This document shows, piece by piece, positions 27,654 through 36,087 of a stretch of 48,220 nucleotides of DNA. The number at the start of each line of letters is the position of its first letter. Within the stretch, counting starts at the first letter, position 1. The stretch is taken from contig JAPHRJ010000066.1 in assembly GCA_026196045.1 (NCBI GenBank), positions 1 to 48,220 of the forward strand, given 5' to 3'. Source of the stretch: Gammaproteobacteria bacterium (lineage in GTDB: Bacteria; Pseudomonadota; Gammaproteobacteria; UBA6429; Thiohalophilaceae). The position numbers and the translations under genes are program-made. The notes below the pieces were generated by a model. The model was not told the origin of the DNA and made no database searches. It saw nothing but the letters and a program-made list of their open reading frames with translations.

Positions 27654-28421
27654 TCAGAAATTTTCCTCATAACGTCGAGTGAGGACTTCAAAACCGGAGT
27701 TGGTTACCAGAATAGTGTGTTCCCATTGGGCCGAAAGTGAGCGATCTTTGGTGACCACCGTCCAGCCGTCTTTCAGCAGTTTAACCTGGCGTTTGCCGGC
27801 ATTGATCATGGGCTCGATGGTAAAGGTCATGCCGGGTTCCAGGATAATGCCTGTTCCGGGCATGCCATAGTGCAGCACCTGGGGTTCTTCGTGGAATTTG
27901 CGTCCAATTCCGTGACCACAGTATTCGCGTACAACTGAGCAGCGCTGGGCTTCGGCATGTTTCTGAATGGCATGGCCGATGTCGCCCAGATGAATGCCCG
28001 GTTTGACCATGTCTATACCCAGTAACAGGCATTCGTAACTGATTTTGGCCAGACGCTGGGCCTGGATGGATGGAGTGCCAATATGGAACATTTTACTGGT
28101 GTCACCATGGAACTCATCCTTGATAACCGTAATGTCGATATTGATACTATCACCCTCTTTAAGGCGTTTTTCGTTAGGAATGCCGTGGCAGACAACCTGA
28201 TTTATCGAGGTACAGATCGACTTGGGGAAGCCATGATAATCAAGCGGGGCGGGGATGGCCTTTTGTTCGTTAACAATATATTCATGACAAATCTGGTCAA
28301 GTTCATTAGTGGTGATGTCCGCTTTGACATGGGGGGCGATCATTTCGAGGACCTCGGCAGCCAGGCGGCCGGCCACTCGCATTTTCTCAATTTCGTCTTC
28401 TGTTTTTATCGTAACGGTCAT
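27654..28421 (-). CDS. map: Methionine aminopeptidase type I, 255 aa
   Basis: Removes the initiator Met from nascent proteins. The pita-bread fold metal ligands are visible: DITVIKDEFHGDTSKMF (two Asp), GHGIGRKFHEEP (His), FTIEPMI (Glu) and QWEHTILVT (Glu). The frame extends ten codons upstream to 28451, but the ATG at 28421 gives the family's normal N-terminus (TVTIKTEDEIEKMRVAGRLA) and has GGAAA ahead of it. It is divergent from rpsB, as in E. coli, and its stop touches the glnD ATG. Confidence 0.96.
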   Translation of the reverse strand: MTVTIKTEDEIEKMRVAGRLAAEVLEMIAPHVKADITTNELDQICHEYIVNEQKAIPAPLDYHGFPKSICTSINQVVCHGIPNEKRLKEGDSINIDITVIKDEFHGDTSKMFHIGTPSIQAQRLAKISYECLLLGIDMVKPGIHLGDIGHAIQKHAEAQRCSVVREYCGHGIGRKFHEEPQVLHYGMPGTGIILEPGMTFTIEPMINAGKRQVKLLKDGWTVVTKDRSLSAQWEHTILVTNSGFEVLTRRYEENF

Positions 28422-28497
28422 AAATTTCCAGGGCCGAGGCCAGATTTGCAATCAGCCGCAATGGGGTGGCTAAAATGGGTGAAATTCGGGCTTTTCA

Positions 28498-28535
28498 TTG
28501 TTGTCATAAGCGCTTTATGGTATAAAGCGCGCGCG
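28498..28535 (+). promoter_or_regulatory. Predicted sigma-70 promoter of rpsB with GC-rich discriminator
   Basis: The -35 box TTGTTG (28498-28503), a 17-base spacer and the -10 box TATAAA (28521-28526) are followed by GCGCGCGCG. A GC-rich discriminator next to the -10 box is typical of promoters under stringent (ppGpp/DksA) control, and E. coli rpsB has such a promoter at the same place. The predicted start is near 28533, giving a leader of about 190 bases. Confidence 0.7.
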
Positions 28536-28720
28536 TATTTAGCAAACAAAACTGAGTATGCAGTTAAACCGGCCTTTGGCCATATTTTGTCCCCGCAAAT
28601 AGCGGGGTTAATCCGCACATATACCGTCACATCTGTACGGGTGCCTCTGAAAGCCAGTTTGGCGATCTAGGGTTTGCAGATGGGGTGTATGGAGGCTCAA
28701 CCCAAACCAGGAGAATAATT
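28536..28720 (+). promoter_or_regulatory. Structured 5' leader of rpsB
   Basis: The leader contains the hairpins GGCC-TTT-GGCC (28571-28581) and CCCCGC-AAATA-GCGGGG (28591-28607), then GATGGGGTGTATGGAGG and AACCCAAACC just ahead of AGGAGA and the ATG. In gammaproteobacteria the rpsB leader mediates feedback by protein S2 and also yields the T44 RNA in E. coli. That this leader does the same is inferred from position and structure. No T-run follows the hairpins. Confidence 0.5.
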
Positions 28721-29554
28721 ATGACTGACGTTACCATGCGACAGATGCTGGAGGCGGGTGTCCACTTTGGCCACCAAACACGTTTCTGGAACCCTAAAAT
28801 GGCCCCCTATATTTTTGGGGAGCGCAACAAAATCCATATCGTTAACCTTGAAAAAAGTTTACCGCTTTATAACGATGCGATGAACTTTATTGGCTCACTG
28901 GCCGCAAACAAGGGCAAAATCCTGTTTGTAGGTACCAAACGCGCCGCACAAAAAGTGGTTCGTGAAGAAGCCGAGCGTTGTGGCATGCCTTATGTTAACC
29001 ATCGTTGGTTAGGTGGTATGTTGACTAACTTCAAAACAGTCAAACAGTCTATTAACCGCCTCAAAGAGCTTGAAGCAATGCAAGTTAGTGGCAAGATTGC
29101 GGGGCTGAACAAGAAAGAAATTCTGAACCTGAGCCGTGAACAGGAAAAACTGGATCGCAGCCTGGGTGGTATCAAGAACATGAATGGCCTGCCTGATGCG
29201 TTGTTCATTATTGATGTTGGTTACGAACATATTGCGGTTACTGAAGCTGTTAAACTGGGGATTCCAGTTATCGGTGTGGTCGATACTAACAATACACCTG
29301 ATAACATTGACTATGTTATCCCAGGTAATGATGACGCCATTCGCGCCATTACACTTTATAGCCAGGGTACTTCAGCGGCGATTCTTGAAGGTCGCGCAAG
29401 TGGTTCTGTTGCTATGGGATCTGAGGATGAGTTTGTTGCTGTTGATGATTCAAAAGAAAAGACAGTAAGCAAGAAAAAAACCAGCAAGAAGAAAACAAGC
29501 GTGAAGAAAGCGGAAGAAAAAACCGATGATTCAGTCAAATCAGCGGCTGAGTAA
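28721..29554 (+). CDS. rpsB: 30S ribosomal protein S2, 277 aa with Lys-rich tail
   Basis: Component of the small ribosomal subunit. It begins [20 protein letters not shown], diagnostic for S2, and contains [20 protein letters not shown] and [16 protein letters not shown]. The frame is open from a GTG at 28685, but the ATG at 28721 has AGGAGA at ideal spacing and gives the conserved N-terminus. S2 is usually about 240 residues. Here about 35-40 extra residues follow [18 protein letters not shown]: a Lys/Ser/Thr stretch ([13 protein letters not shown]) and an acidic end. A terminator-like hairpin separates it from tsf. Confidence 0.97.
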   Translation: MTDVTMRQMLEAGVHFGHQTRFWNPKMAPYIFGERNKIHIVNLEKSLPLYNDAMNFIGSLAANKGKILFVGTKRAAQKVVREEAERCGMPYVNHRWLGGMLTNFKTVKQSINRLKELEAMQVSGKIAGLNKKEILNLSREQEKLDRSLGGIKNMNGLPDALFIIDVGYEHIAVTEAVKLGIPVIGVVDTNNTPDNIDYVIPGNDDAIRAITLYSQGTSAAILEGRASGSVAMGSEDEFVAVDDSKEKTVSKKKTSKKKTSVKKAEEKTDDSVKSAAE

Positions 29555-29576
29555 ATTGCTTGTTTAAATAGCAGAC

Positions 29577-29605
29577 TGAAAAAGGGGGCAAGGCCCCCTT
29601 TTTTG
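29577..29605 (+). terminator. Terminator/attenuator between rpsB and tsf
   Basis: The stem AAGGGGGC / GCCCCCTT, with a very short loop, is followed by a T-run. It lies 25 bases after the rpsB stop. In E. coli a similar element reduces tsf relative to rpsB, and read-through is assumed because tsf has no obvious separate promoter here. Confidence 0.85.
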
Positions 29606-29661
29606 AATAAGCCTGATGGCTGAACAGATTAAAAGTTTAAAGATTTAAGAGGATATTAGAG

Positions 29662-30537
29662 ATGGCGATTACAGCTGCATTAGTTAAGGAACTGCGTGAA
29701 CGCTCTGGCGCGGGCATGATGGAATGTAAAAAAGCGCTGGTTGAAACTGACGGTGACATCGAAGTGGCAATCGAGCTGATGCGTAAATCGGGTCTGGCCC
29801 AGGCTGACAAGAAAGCCGGTCGTGTTGCAGCAGAAGGTCTGGTTTCAATCAAAATTGATGACGGTGGCAAAACTGCTGCGGTTGTAGAAGTGAACTGCGA
29901 AACTGATTTTGTCACCAAAGGTGATGATTTCCAGAATTTTGTAAGTGGTATTGCTGATACCGCACTGGCCAACAAACCAGCTGATCTGGATGCTTTGCTT
30001 GCACTACCAATGGCTGATGGCACTAGCGTTGAAGATACACGTAAGAACCTGATTGCCAAAATTGGTGAGAATATGTCAGTACGTCGCTTTGAAATTGTAG
30101 AAAGCAAGGGCGTTTTGGCGTCTTACATGCACGGCAGTCGTATTGGCGTACTGGTTAATCTGGAAGGTGGTGATGAAACACTGGGCAAGGACATTGCGAT
30201 GCACATCGCTGCAAGCCGTCCTGTTTGTGTTGCTGAATCAGATGTTTCTCCTGAACTGATCGAAAAAGAAAAAGAAATTTTTTCTGCTCAGGCCGCCGAA
30301 AGTGGTAAGCCTGCCGATATCATTGAAAAAATGGTAACCGGTCGTATCAAGAAATACCTGAAAGAAGTCACTTTAATGGGACAACCTTTTGTTAAAGATC
30401 CAGATCAAACTGTTGAACAACTGGTGAAAAAAGCCAATGCCACAGTTGCTGGTTTTGTTCGTTATGAAGTTGGTGAAGGTATCGAGAAGAAACAGGAAAA
30501 CTTTGCCGAAGAAGTAGCGGCACAGATGAAAGGCTGA
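29662..30537 (+). CDS. tsf: Elongation factor Ts, 291 aa
   Basis: Nucleotide exchange factor for EF-Tu. The N-terminal UBA-like domain [20 protein letters not shown] and [14 protein letters not shown] is hallmark, followed by [10 protein letters not shown] and the two core subdomains. Length is normal. AGAGGA lies shortly before the ATG. It follows rpsB across a terminator-like hairpin, and pyrH starts 34 bases after its stop. Confidence 0.97.
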   Translation: MAITAALVKELRERSGAGMMECKKALVETDGDIEVAIELMRKSGLAQADKKAGRVAAEGLVSIKIDDGGKTAAVVEVNCETDFVTKGDDFQNFVSGIADTALANKPADLDALLALPMADGTSVEDTRKNLIAKIGENMSVRRFEIVESKGVLASYMHGSRIGVLVNLEGGDETLGKDIAMHIAASRPVCVAESDVSPELIEKEKEIFSAQAAESGKPADIIEKMVTGRIKKYLKEVTLMGQPFVKDPDQTVEQLVKKANATVAGFVRYEVGEGIEKKQENFAEEVAAQMKG

Positions 30538-30571
30538 TTTAACTGTTAACAACAAATAAGAAAAGGTAATT

Positions 30572-31288
30572 ATGGCGACTGCACTCAAGTACAAACGTGT
30601 ACTTCTTAAACTCAGTGGTGAAGCACTGATGGGGCAACAGGAGTTTGGTATCGATCCTGCAATTGTTAAACGAATTGCAGGTGAGGTTAGGGAACTCATT
30701 GATGCGGGAGCGCAAGTCGCCATGGTTATTGGTGGCGGTAATATCTTTCGCGGGGTAAGTCTTGCCTCTGCGGGAATGGACCGTACTACAGCGGATCACA
30801 TGGGCATGTTAGCGACTGTCATTAATGGTCTGTCATTACAGGATGCGATGGAGCGGGAAGGTCTGGCCGTTCGAGTTATGTCAGCTTTACCTATCCATAA
30901 TGTTTGTGAAGATTATATTCGTCGACGTTCAATACGACATCTGGAAAAAGGTCGTGTTGTTATATTTGCGGCCGGAACAGGTAATCCATTCTTTACAACA
31001 GATACGGCGGCCAGTCTGCGTGGCATCGAAATTAATGCAGATCTGGTTATTAAGGGAACCAAGGTTGATGGTGTTTATACGGCTGATCCAGTCAAAGATA
31101 AAACCGCAACGCGTTATGACCGTCTTGGATATGACCAGGTTATTGAACAAAAACTTGGCGTCATGGATACTACTGCAATTGTATTATGTCGTGACAATAA
31201 AATTCCGCTGCGTGTCTATAATATGAATCAACAAGGTGCTTTGATGTCAGTCGTGAAAGGTGATGATGTCGGTACTTTAGTGGAATAA
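30572..31288 (+). CDS. pyrH: UMP kinase, 238 aa
   Basis: Bacterial UMP kinase of the amino-acid kinase fold, UMP to UDP with ATP. Motifs are [39 protein letters not shown] and [12 protein letters not shown]. Length is normal for the hexameric enzyme. It has a good AAAAGG upstream and is the third gene of the rpsB-tsf-pyrH-frr run. Confidence 0.97.
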   Translation: MATALKYKRVLLKLSGEALMGQQEFGIDPAIVKRIAGEVRELIDAGAQVAMVIGGGNIFRGVSLASAGMDRTTADHMGMLATVINGLSLQDAMEREGLAVRVMSALPIHNVCEDYIRRRSIRHLEKGRVVIFAAGTGNPFFTTDTAASLRGIEINADLVIKGTKVDGVYTADPVKDKTATRYDRLGYDQVIEQKLGVMDTTAIVLCRDNKIPLRVYNMNQQGALMSVVKGDDVGTLVE

Positions 31289-31301
31289 GCTGGAGACTCT
31301 A

Positions 31302-31859
31302 ATGATTGATGAATTAAAACAGGATGCAGACATCCGTATGGGTAAAAGTGTTGAGTCGCTGAAAGGTGATTTAACAAAAATAAGAACAGGGCGTGCACAT
31401 ACAAGTTTACTCGATCATATAACCGTTGAGTATTATGGTGCATCAGTGCCGTTGAGTCAGGTTGCAAATATTAATGTATCTGATGCCAGGACATTATCAG
31501 TGACACCCTGGGAAAAACCGATGGTTCAGGCCATTGAAAAAGCCATTATGAACGCTAATATGGGATTGAATCCAGCAACAGCAGGTGAAGTTATTCGTGT
31601 TCCACTTCCTCCTCTTACAGAAGAACGTCGTAAAGATATGATTCGACTGGTACGTCAGGAAGGCGAAGGTGCCAAGGTGGCAATACGTAATATACGTCGT
31701 GATGTATTAAGTGATATTAAGTCACTGTTAAAAGAAAAAGAAATTACTGAGGATGCAGAGCGCCATGCTCAGGATGATGTTCAAAAACTCACCGACAAGC
31801 ATGTTGCCGCAGTTGATAAATTACTGGAAGAAAAAGAAAAAGATCTGATGGAGATCTAA
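31302..31859 (+). CDS. frr: Ribosome recycling factor, 185 aa
   Basis: Splits post-termination ribosomes with EF-G. Characteristic segments are [53 protein letters not shown] and [11 protein letters not shown]. The length of 185 is exactly typical. It lies 13 bases after pyrH, with GGAGA ahead of the ATG. Confidence 0.97.
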   Translation: MIDELKQDADIRMGKSVESLKGDLTKIRTGRAHTSLLDHITVEYYGASVPLSQVANINVSDARTLSVTPWEKPMVQAIEKAIMNANMGLNPATAGEVIRVPLPPLTEERRKDMIRLVRQEGEGAKVAIRNIRRDVLSDIKSLLKEKEITEDAERHAQDDVQKLTDKHVAAVDKLLEEKEKDLMEI

Positions 31860-31930
31860 TCGCCACACCAATTCGAGTTTGTATATATCCAGAAATTACG
31901 GCTCACATTTTACATTGAGGGTTTTTTTAA

Positions 31931-32713
31931 GTGAGCGATACAGCCAGTACTGATGATGAAAAGACTATCACTGTAAACAGTGATGCTGCTGTACCTCGTC
32001 ATGTTGCCATCATTATGGATGGTAATGGTCGCTGGGCTAAAAATAAAAATAAACCTCGTGTTTTTGGTCATCGTCAGGGCCTGGAATCTGTTCGTGACGT
32101 CGTTAAAGCCTGTGGTGAGTTTGGTGTTGAAGTACTAACACTATTTGCCTTTTCTACAGAGAACTGGCGACGTCCAGCCACAGAAGTAAACCTTTTAATG
32201 GATATTTTCTTCACGGCACTGGATCGGGAAGTAAAAAAATTACACCGCAATAATGTTCAGCTCCGCATTATTGGAGATCAATCAGGGTTTCCTGAAAAAA
32301 TTCAGAAGCGTATTAACAAGGCCGAAGAACTAACCCGCAGTAATGACGGCTTAGTATTAAATATTGCTGCAAATTATGGCGGGCAATGGGACATTACCCA
32401 GTCAGTACGTCATCTTGCAAATAAAGTTCAGCAGGGAGAACTAAAAGCAGAGGATATCACGCAGGAGATGATTGATTCCGGACTTTCCATGCATGACTTG
32501 CCTGACCCTGATCTTTTTATTCGAACAGGTGGTGAAGAGAGAATTAGTAATTTCCTGATATGGCAGCTGGCTTATTCTGAATTGTATTTTACGGATACGT
32601 TATGGCCCGATTTTAACCGGGAAGAATTTGTCAAAGCCTTAACTTCATTTGCAAAACGGCAACGTCGTTTTGGACATACTGGTGACCAGATCGAAAGGAT
32701 GTCGAATGCTTAA
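31931..32713 (+). CDS. uppS: Undecaprenyl diphosphate synthase, 260 aa
   Basis: cis-Prenyltransferase that builds the C55 lipid carrier for peptidoglycan and O-antigen. VAIIMDGNGRWAK includes catalytic D30, with FSTENWRRP, and DLFIRTGGEERISNFLIWQL near the C-terminus. The start is a GTG at 31931 with GAGGG about ten bases upstream; the first 20 residues form a charged extension before the conserved core. Its last eight bases overlap cdsA. Confidence 0.96.
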   Translation: MSDTASTDDEKTITVNSDAAVPRHVAIIMDGNGRWAKNKNKPRVFGHRQGLESVRDVVKACGEFGVEVLTLFAFSTENWRRPATEVNLLMDIFFTALDREVKKLHRNNVQLRIIGDQSGFPEKIQKRINKAEELTRSNDGLVLNIAANYGGQWDITQSVRHLANKVQQGELKAEDITQEMIDSGLSMHDLPDPDLFIRTGGEERISNFLIWQLAYSELYFTDTLWPDFNREEFVKALTSFAKRQRRFGHTGDQIERMSNA

Positions 32714-33530
32714 ATACCGTTTATTAACAGCTGCGGTACTTATCCCGCTTGTTATCCTGGGGATATTTAAACTACCACCTGATGGCTTTGCTGCAATCCT
32801 TGGGTTATTAGTAACTATTGGAGCCTGGGAATGGAGTCGTCTGTGTGGGCTTAAACTGAACTTTACTCGTGCTATTTATCTAATAGTTTTCATGGTTTGC
32901 CTGTTTCTTGTTTGGGTTGCACTGGAATCGGGCAGCTCGAAGGTAGCCATTTTAGTTCTTAGCTTATCTTTAGGCTGGTGGCTGTTGTCTATATTTATAC
33001 TGGCCGCTTATCAGGCGAACAGGGATATCCTGGCAAATCAGACTGCGATTAAGTACGTTATTGGTTTAATCCTGTTGATTCCTGTTTTTGTTGCGTTACT
33101 TGGTTTACGTAATGGCTCAAGTTTTGGTCCAGAGTATGTGATGTACCTGTTATTACTAATATGGGTTGCAGACAGTACGGCATATTTCACTGGACGTCAG
33201 TGGGGAAAACATAAGTTATTACCAAAAGTTAGTCCAGGGAAAACCTGGGAAGGTGTGGCTGGTGCCAGTGTCGGTGCTTTGCTGGTTTCTGTTTCAGGCG
33301 CATTTTATTTTGAACTACCTTTACTTAGTTTTGTCATTCTGAGTATGTTGATAACAGCTATTTCTATTGTCGGTGATTTGACCGAGAGCCTGTTCAAGCG
33401 CCAGGTTCAGTTAAAAGATAGTGGAACTTTACTACCGGGTCATGGCGGGATGCTAGACAGGATTGATAGTCTGACCTCTGCCGCGCCATTTTTCCTTGCG
33501 GGTATGCTGTGGATAACAGGTGGCGCATGA
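32706..33530 (+). CDS. cdsA: Phosphatidate cytidylyltransferase, 274 aa
   Basis: Integral membrane enzyme making CDP-diacylglycerol from phosphatidate and CTP. It has eight or so hydrophobic segments and the C-terminal family signature [20 protein letters not shown] followed by GMLDRIDSL. The frame is open from 32649, but the ATG at 32706 is preceded by AAAGGA and gives the normal hydrophobic N-terminus ([16 protein letters not shown]). It overlaps uppS at its start and dxr by four bases at its end. Confidence 0.96.
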   Translation: MLKYRLLTAAVLIPLVILGIFKLPPDGFAAILGLLVTIGAWEWSRLCGLKLNFTRAIYLIVFMVCLFLVWVALESGSSKVAILVLSLSLGWWLLSIFILAAYQANRDILANQTAIKYVIGLILLIPVFVALLGLRNGSSFGPEYVMYLLLLIWVADSTAYFTGRQWGKHKLLPKVSPGKTWEGVAGASVGALLVSVSGAFYFELPLLSFVILSMLITAISIVGDLTESLFKRQVQLKDSGTLLPGHGGMLDRIDSLTSAAPFFLAGMLWITGGA

Positions 33531-34702
33531 CAGGTGTAACGATCCTCGGTTCAACCGGTTCTATTGGCTTAAGCACACTGGATGTTATTCAACACCAAGG
33601 TCCACGTTTTAATGTGGTTGCTTTAACGGCTAACACTCAGGTTGAACGCCTGTTTCAACAATGTGTTCAGCTTGAGCCTGAATATGCTGTGATGGTTGAT
33701 ATCAATGCAGCACAAAAGCTCGAAGATAAAATCAAGAAGGCAGGGCTATCTACTGAAGTAAAGCAAGGTGTTGAAGGTCTGATAGAGGTTTCTGTTTTAC
33801 CTCAAGTGGAACAGGTGATGGCAGCCATTGTCGGTGCGGCAGGCTTATTACCCACACTTGCAGCTGCTGAAGCAGGCAAGCGAGTACTGCTGGCAAATAA
33901 AGAAGCTCTGGTTATGTCTGGTCAGTTGTTTATGGATGCCGTTGCTAAACACAATGCCGTACTGCTTCCAATTGATAGTGAGCACAACGCAATATTCCAG
34001 TGTATGCCTGAGGATTATTATCAGGGGCTAAATAAATGCGGTGTAGATCGAATTCTACTTACAGCCTCGGGTGGCCCTTTTCGTGATATGCCATTAGAAA
34101 AACTAAAAGATGTTACTCCTGATCAGGCCTGTGCACATCCAAACTGGGATATGGGCCGAAAAATATCTGTTGATTCAGCCACCATGATGAATAAAGGACT
34201 GGAGCTCATTGAAGCCTGTTGGTTGTTTAATACCACCGCAGACGATATCAATGTAGTACTTCACCCACAAAGCGTTATCCATTCTATGGTGAGTTATGTC
34301 GATGGTTCTGTTTTAGCTCAAATGGGTATGCCTGATATGCGAACCCCGATTGCTCATGCTATGTCATGGCCAGAACGAATGTCTTCAGGAGTTAATGCAC
34401 TGGATGTATTTGAAGTCGCAACACTGGATTTTCAGCGCCCTGATTATCAACGTTTCCCTTGTCTTGGATTAGCTGAACAGGCGATTAGACAGGGCGGGAC
34501 GATGCCGACAATTTTAAACGCTGCGAATGAAGTTGCAGTTCAGGCCTTTCTGGATGAAAAAATTGCTTTTCCTGACATTGCTCGGGTTGTTGATAATGTA
34601 ATGGAAAAAACAGGATCACACACAGCTGATACACTCGATACTATTCTGGCTGATGATCGTTCCGCTCGGGAACAGGCCATGAATGCAATAGCGGAATGTT
34701 GA
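33527..34702 (+). CDS. dxr: 1-deoxy-D-xylulose 5-phosphate reductoisomerase, 391 aa
   Basis: Second step of the MEP isoprenoid pathway, NADPH dependent. [18 protein letters not shown] is the NADPH-binding start, [13 protein letters not shown] is represented by [16 protein letters not shown], and the catalytic region has [11 protein letters not shown] and ASGGPFRD. The upstream ATG/GTG at 33509 would add six residues, but the ATG at 33527 overlaps the cdsA stop (ATGA) and fits the family N-terminus. The isoprenoid product feeds uppS in the same run. Confidence 0.96.
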   Translation: MTGVTILGSTGSIGLSTLDVIQHQGPRFNVVALTANTQVERLFQQCVQLEPEYAVMVDINAAQKLEDKIKKAGLSTEVKQGVEGLIEVSVLPQVEQVMAAIVGAAGLLPTLAAAEAGKRVLLANKEALVMSGQLFMDAVAKHNAVLLPIDSEHNAIFQCMPEDYYQGLNKCGVDRILLTASGGPFRDMPLEKLKDVTPDQACAHPNWDMGRKISVDSATMMNKGLELIEACWLFNTTADDINVVLHPQSVIHSMVSYVDGSVLAQMGMPDMRTPIAHAMSWPERMSSGVNALDVFEVATLDFQRPDYQRFPCLGLAEQAIRQGGTMPTILNAANEVAVQAFLDEKIAFPDIARVVDNVMEKTGSHTADTLDTILADDRSAREQAMNAIAEC

Positions 34703-34715
34703 GGTAATTTGCTGG

Positions 34716-36068
34716 ATGTTTGATGTGTTGTTTACCATTATTTCCTTTCTGGTTGCTATCAGTGTTTTGATTGCCATACATGAGTTTGGTCATTTCTGGG
34801 TGGCGAAAAAGGCCGGTGTGAAAATTTTACGTTACTCCATTGGCTTTGGTAAACCACTTTGGATTAAACGTTTTGGTGAAGACCAGACTGAATTTGTTCT
34901 TGCCAGTTTACCTCTGGGTGGTTTTGTTAAAATGCTGGATGGACGTGAAGGTGACGTACCTGAAGCTGAAGCCCACCGTGCTTTTGACAAACAACCACTT
35001 TCCAAACGCTTTGCCATTGTTTTTGCGGGCCCCCTGTTTAATTTCCTGTTTGCTATTTTTGCTTACTGGTTAGTATTTGTTGTTGGTATAACTGGCGTGA
35101 AACCTGTTGTTGGTGATGTTGAGCCAGATACACCTGCAGCACAGGCAGGTTTTCAGAGCGGTATGGAAATCATTCAGATTGAAAATAAGCTGACACCAAT
35201 ATGGGATGTTGCGCTTGAAACATTACTGCCTGTGATGGTTGATCATGGCAGTGTCAAGGTGACCCTGGCTGAGAGTGAAGGGCAGCAATTTGAAACACAG
35301 TTAAATTTGCAAAATACCGAACAGGAACTGGAACCCGGTAATATATTTAAAATTTTAGGCTTTACTCCCTTGCGTCCAAGTCTGAAGCCTGTCGTTGGTG
35401 GCATCATCGACGAATACCCTGCACAAAAGGCAGGACTACTCGAAAATGATCATATTATCATGATCAACAATGAAGCAATTTATAGCTGGGAACAACTGGT
35501 TGAAGTAGTCAGTTCAAGTCCTGATACAAGCCTAAGTCTGCGTGTTCGACGTGCAGAGCAGGAGATCGACCTTACAGTCCATACGCGAGCTGACATTCGT
35601 GATGGGAAAGAGGTTGGTCTGTTGGGAATCAGACCTTTTATTAGTAATGATAACAGAGTGGTTTATCGTTATGGTGCACTCGAAGCGATACAAAAGAGTC
35701 TTGAGAAAACCTGGAATAATACAACCCTGACATTAAAGATGCTGGGTAAAATTATTACCGGTGAAGTATCGATAAAAAACCTGAGTGGACCTGTGAATAT
35801 AGCTGTTTATGCAGGACATTCAGCCAGCGCTGGTTTTTCCCGGTTTTTTGATTTTCTCGCGATTGTTAGTATAAGCCTTGGAATACTAAACCTGTTACCC
35901 ATTCCTGTTCTGGATGGTGGGCACCTTATGTATTATGTGATTGAAGGTATTAAAGGTAGCCCTGTTTCTGAAAAAACTGAAATAATTGGTCAACAGATTG
36001 GTATTGCCATCCTTGTTTTACTTATGAGTATGGCTTTATATAACGATCTTGTGCGATTGCTAAATTAA
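34716..36068 (+). CDS. rseP: Site-2 protease RseP, 450 aa
   Basis: Inner-membrane zinc metalloprotease that cuts anti-sigma factors and signal-peptide remnants. H22-E23-F-G-H26 lies in the first membrane helix, two PDZ domains follow (about 115-290), and NLLPIPVLDGGH in the third helix provides the remaining zinc ligand. The length matches E. coli RseP. It lies 13 bases after dxr, just upstream of bamA, the canonical place, and would link envelope stress signalling to outer-membrane assembly. Confidence 0.97.
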   Translation: MFDVLFTIISFLVAISVLIAIHEFGHFWVAKKAGVKILRYSIGFGKPLWIKRFGEDQTEFVLASLPLGGFVKMLDGREGDVPEAEAHRAFDKQPLSKRFAIVFAGPLFNFLFAIFAYWLVFVVGITGVKPVVGDVEPDTPAAQAGFQSGMEIIQIENKLTPIWDVALETLLPVMVDHGSVKVTLAESEGQQFETQLNLQNTEQELEPGNIFKILGFTPLRPSLKPVVGGIIDEYPAQKAGLLENDHIIMINNEAIYSWEQLVEVVSSSPDTSLSLRVRRAEQEIDLTVHTRADIRDGKEVGLLGIRPFISNDNRVVYRYGALEAIQKSLEKTWNNTTLTLKMLGKIITGEVSIKNLSGPVNIAVYAGHSASAGFSRFFDFLAIVSISLGILNLLPIPVLDGGHLMYYVIEGIKGSPVSEKTEIIGQQIGIAILVLLMSMALYNDLVRLLN

Positions 36069-36087
36069 CTGGATAAAAAATAAATTA

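Noticed and set aside
28418-28670. Frames on both strands between map and rpsB
   Set aside because: The region contains the rpsB promoter and leader hairpins, and the frames have no recognisable product.
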